Shown here piece by piece: positions 6,431 through 7,559 of a stretch of 7,559 bases of DNA. Each line of letters begins with the position of its first letter. The first letter of the stretch is position 1. Where the stretch lies: positions 1 to 7,559 of the forward strand of contig JAIJEI010000092.1 in NCBI GenBank assembly GCA_022739095.1, in the 5' to 3' direction. Under the pieces are notes generated by a model that saw only the letters and a program-made list of their open reading frames with translations, was not told the DNA's origin and made no database searches. Made by a program: the position numbers and the translations under genes. Origin of the DNA: Bifidobacterium sp. GTDB lineage: Bacteria > Actinomycetota > Actinomycetes > Actinomycetales > Bifidobacteriaceae.

Positions 6431-6466
6431 AAAGGCCTGACCCTGATAGTACGGGGTCAGGCCTTT
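6431..6466 (+). terminator. Rho-independent-type terminator after the creatininase-family gene
   Basis: The arms 6431-6443 (AAAGGCCTGACCC) and 6454-6466 (GGGTCAGGCCTTT) are perfect 13-bp complements around a 10-nt loop. The right arm ends in TTT. It lies 38 bases after the stop codon and closes the regulator-transporter-hydrolase block. Confidence 0.88.
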
Positions 6467-6563
6467 CCCATCCCAAGACGCCGCTAAGAATTCACCTGAG
6501 AGTCGCCTTCCTGGGCATGGCCGTTCAATCGACGATCCTAGCGTGACTGGTGTGAGCAGGAAT

Positions 6564-7559
6564 ATGAAGAACCGGCGGTGGGCTGGCAAGCGATCGGGGA
6601 TCGCTTTTGGTGCAGTAGCGCTTATCCTTGCGGCTCTGGTGGTTCCTTATGCTTGTGCTGGAACCACGGGAGCCGTTCCTTTTTCCGGCGATAATCCATC
6701 TTCCGGCATCCGTACGGTGACCATCGCCGACATCACTGATTTTCACGGACATATCGAACGTGGTGCAGACAACGCCACCACCTTCACCGTGGCCGACAGC
6801 CATAATCCCGGCAATATGATCCCGGTATCGACCGGCGATTTGGTGGGAGGTTCCCCGTATGAGTCGGCGGTGGAGAAAGACCAACCCACGTTGGACATGG
6901 CCAAAGCGTGGGGATTGACGATTTCGGCGGTAGGCAACCATGAGTTCGACCGCGGTGTCGCCGATTTCAACAATCGCATCGCTGATCCCAGCAACGGCAT
7001 CGACTGGCTGTGCGCCAACGCGTCTGCCGCCAATAAGTCGTCTGACGGGCTGCTGAGCCATGTACGTGACTCTACGATTCGAACGGTGAACGGCAAGCGA
7101 ATAGGTTTCGTGGGCACCCTTACTGATGCGCTCGGCTCGGTAGCCACTCCGCAGATTACGCGCGATGCCGACCTTGACGAACGGGCGGTGGACGCGATCA
7201 ATCGTGTGGCCCGTGAACTCAAGCGCTCCGGAAAGGTGGATGCGGTGGTGGCCCTGCTGCACGCCGATGCTTCAGCCGCTGCCGATATCGGGCGAGATGT
7301 TGATGTGGTATACGCCGGCCACAGTCACGCGATTAAACGTGGCACGACCGCTGGTGGCGCGCCTATTTACGAGGCGGGCAGCTTCGGGCGCAATATGGCC
7401 GTGCAGGATTTAATCATCACCGGTGCCGGGCGTCGCGCCACGGTGCGAGTGGCCGATGTGGACCTCGGCAATGGCACCAGCCATACGGCGGTTGACGGCG
7501 TGCTGGGCGTGGAAGGGCTTAATGCGCATCCGGCGCAAGCCGCTTGGATGTCTGCCGGT
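6564..7559 (+). CDS. Secreted metallophosphoesterase, 5'-nucleotidase (UshA-like) family (5' part, continues beyond window)
   Basis: The 332 visible residues start with an export signal: basic MKNRRWAGKR, a hydrophobic core at about 13-29, and an ACA site near 30-32 suited to signal peptidase I. The metallophosphoesterase domain follows. Its two-metal ligands are visible as Asp59 and His61 in DFHGH, Asp92 in TGD, Asn125 and His126 in GNHEFD, His233 in LLH, and His253 and His255 in GHSH. Family members release phosphate from nucleotides, or related esters such as UDP-sugars, outside the membrane. The usual C-terminal nucleotide-binding domain lies past the window edge, as would any cell-wall or membrane anchor. 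The start is uncertain: ATG 6564 has only an AGCAGG placed very close to it, and in-frame GTG codons at 6543 and 6552 are alternatives. It lies 97 bp after a terminator, so it is probably a separate transcript. A role in nucleotide salvage is inference. Confidence 0.9.
   Translation, partial: MKNRRWAGKRSGIAFGAVALILAALVVPYACAGTTGAVPFSGDNPSSGIRTVTIADITDFHGHIERGADNATTFTVADSHNPGNMIPVSTGDLVGGSPYESAVEKDQPTLDMAKAWGLTISAVGNHEFDRGVADFNNRIADPSNGIDWLCANASAANKSSDGLLSHVRDSTIRTVNGKRIGFVGTLTDALGSVATPQITRDADLDERAVDAINRVARELKRSGKVDAVVALLHADASAAADIGRDVDVVYAGHSHAIKRGTTAGGAPIYEAGSFGRNMAVQDLIITGAGRRATVRVADVDLGNGTSHTAVDGVLGVEGLNAHPAQAAWMSAG

Noticed and set aside
6467..6563. Possible promoter or riboswitch before the nucleotidase gene
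   Set aside because: No paired -35/-10 elements or recognisable structured leader could be identified; only an isolated TAGCGT at 6539-6544 was seen.

Overview
The window looks like chromosomal DNA of a Bifidobacterium-type actinobacterium. This rests on a ClpC of the actinobacterial (ClpC1-like) type, moderately high GC with GC-rich codon choice, clear GGAGG-like ribosome binding sites, and hairpin terminators with little or no T tract. The species assignment is inference from the sequence alone.

Layout. Positions 1-930 hold the 3' part of clpC, the AAA+ unfoldase that feeds the ClpP protease; it ends in a long Ala/Pro/Glu-rich tail. A strong hairpin at 954-999 separates it from a convergent gene at 1017-2339 (minus), a CodA-type amidohydrolase of the cytosine deaminase family. 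A 142-bp divergent intergenic region (2340-2481) is rich in GGTTA/TAACC inverted and direct repeats. It leads to a PucR-family regulator (2482-3984, plus), then an MHS-type major facilitator transporter (4173-5549, plus), and a creatininase-family hydrolase (5635-6392, plus) that is split by a one-base frameshift near 5880. A conventional hairpin terminator (6431-6466) ends this block. From 6564 to the window edge runs the 5' part of a secreted metallophosphoesterase of the 5'-nucleotidase (UshA-like) family.

How the genes may work together. The deaminase, PucR-type regulator, MHS transporter and creatininase-family hydrolase form a compact four-gene block bounded by terminators. The simplest reading is a small regulon for uptake and ring opening or deamination of a cyclic nitrogen compound. 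Creatinine is an attractive candidate: true creatininase residues are visible, members of the CodA-type amidohydrolases are known to deaminate creatinine, and the transporter is not the usual CodB-type cytosine permease. This is inference and not shown by the sequence. The frameshift suggests the hydrolase branch is decayed or re-arranged in this strain, or that the sequence carries an error. The first stop and a possible second start overlap as ATGA, so two separately translated halves are also conceivable.

No rRNA, tRNA, CRISPR array, insertion sequence or phage feature was seen. No gene-free stretch exceeds 300 bases.
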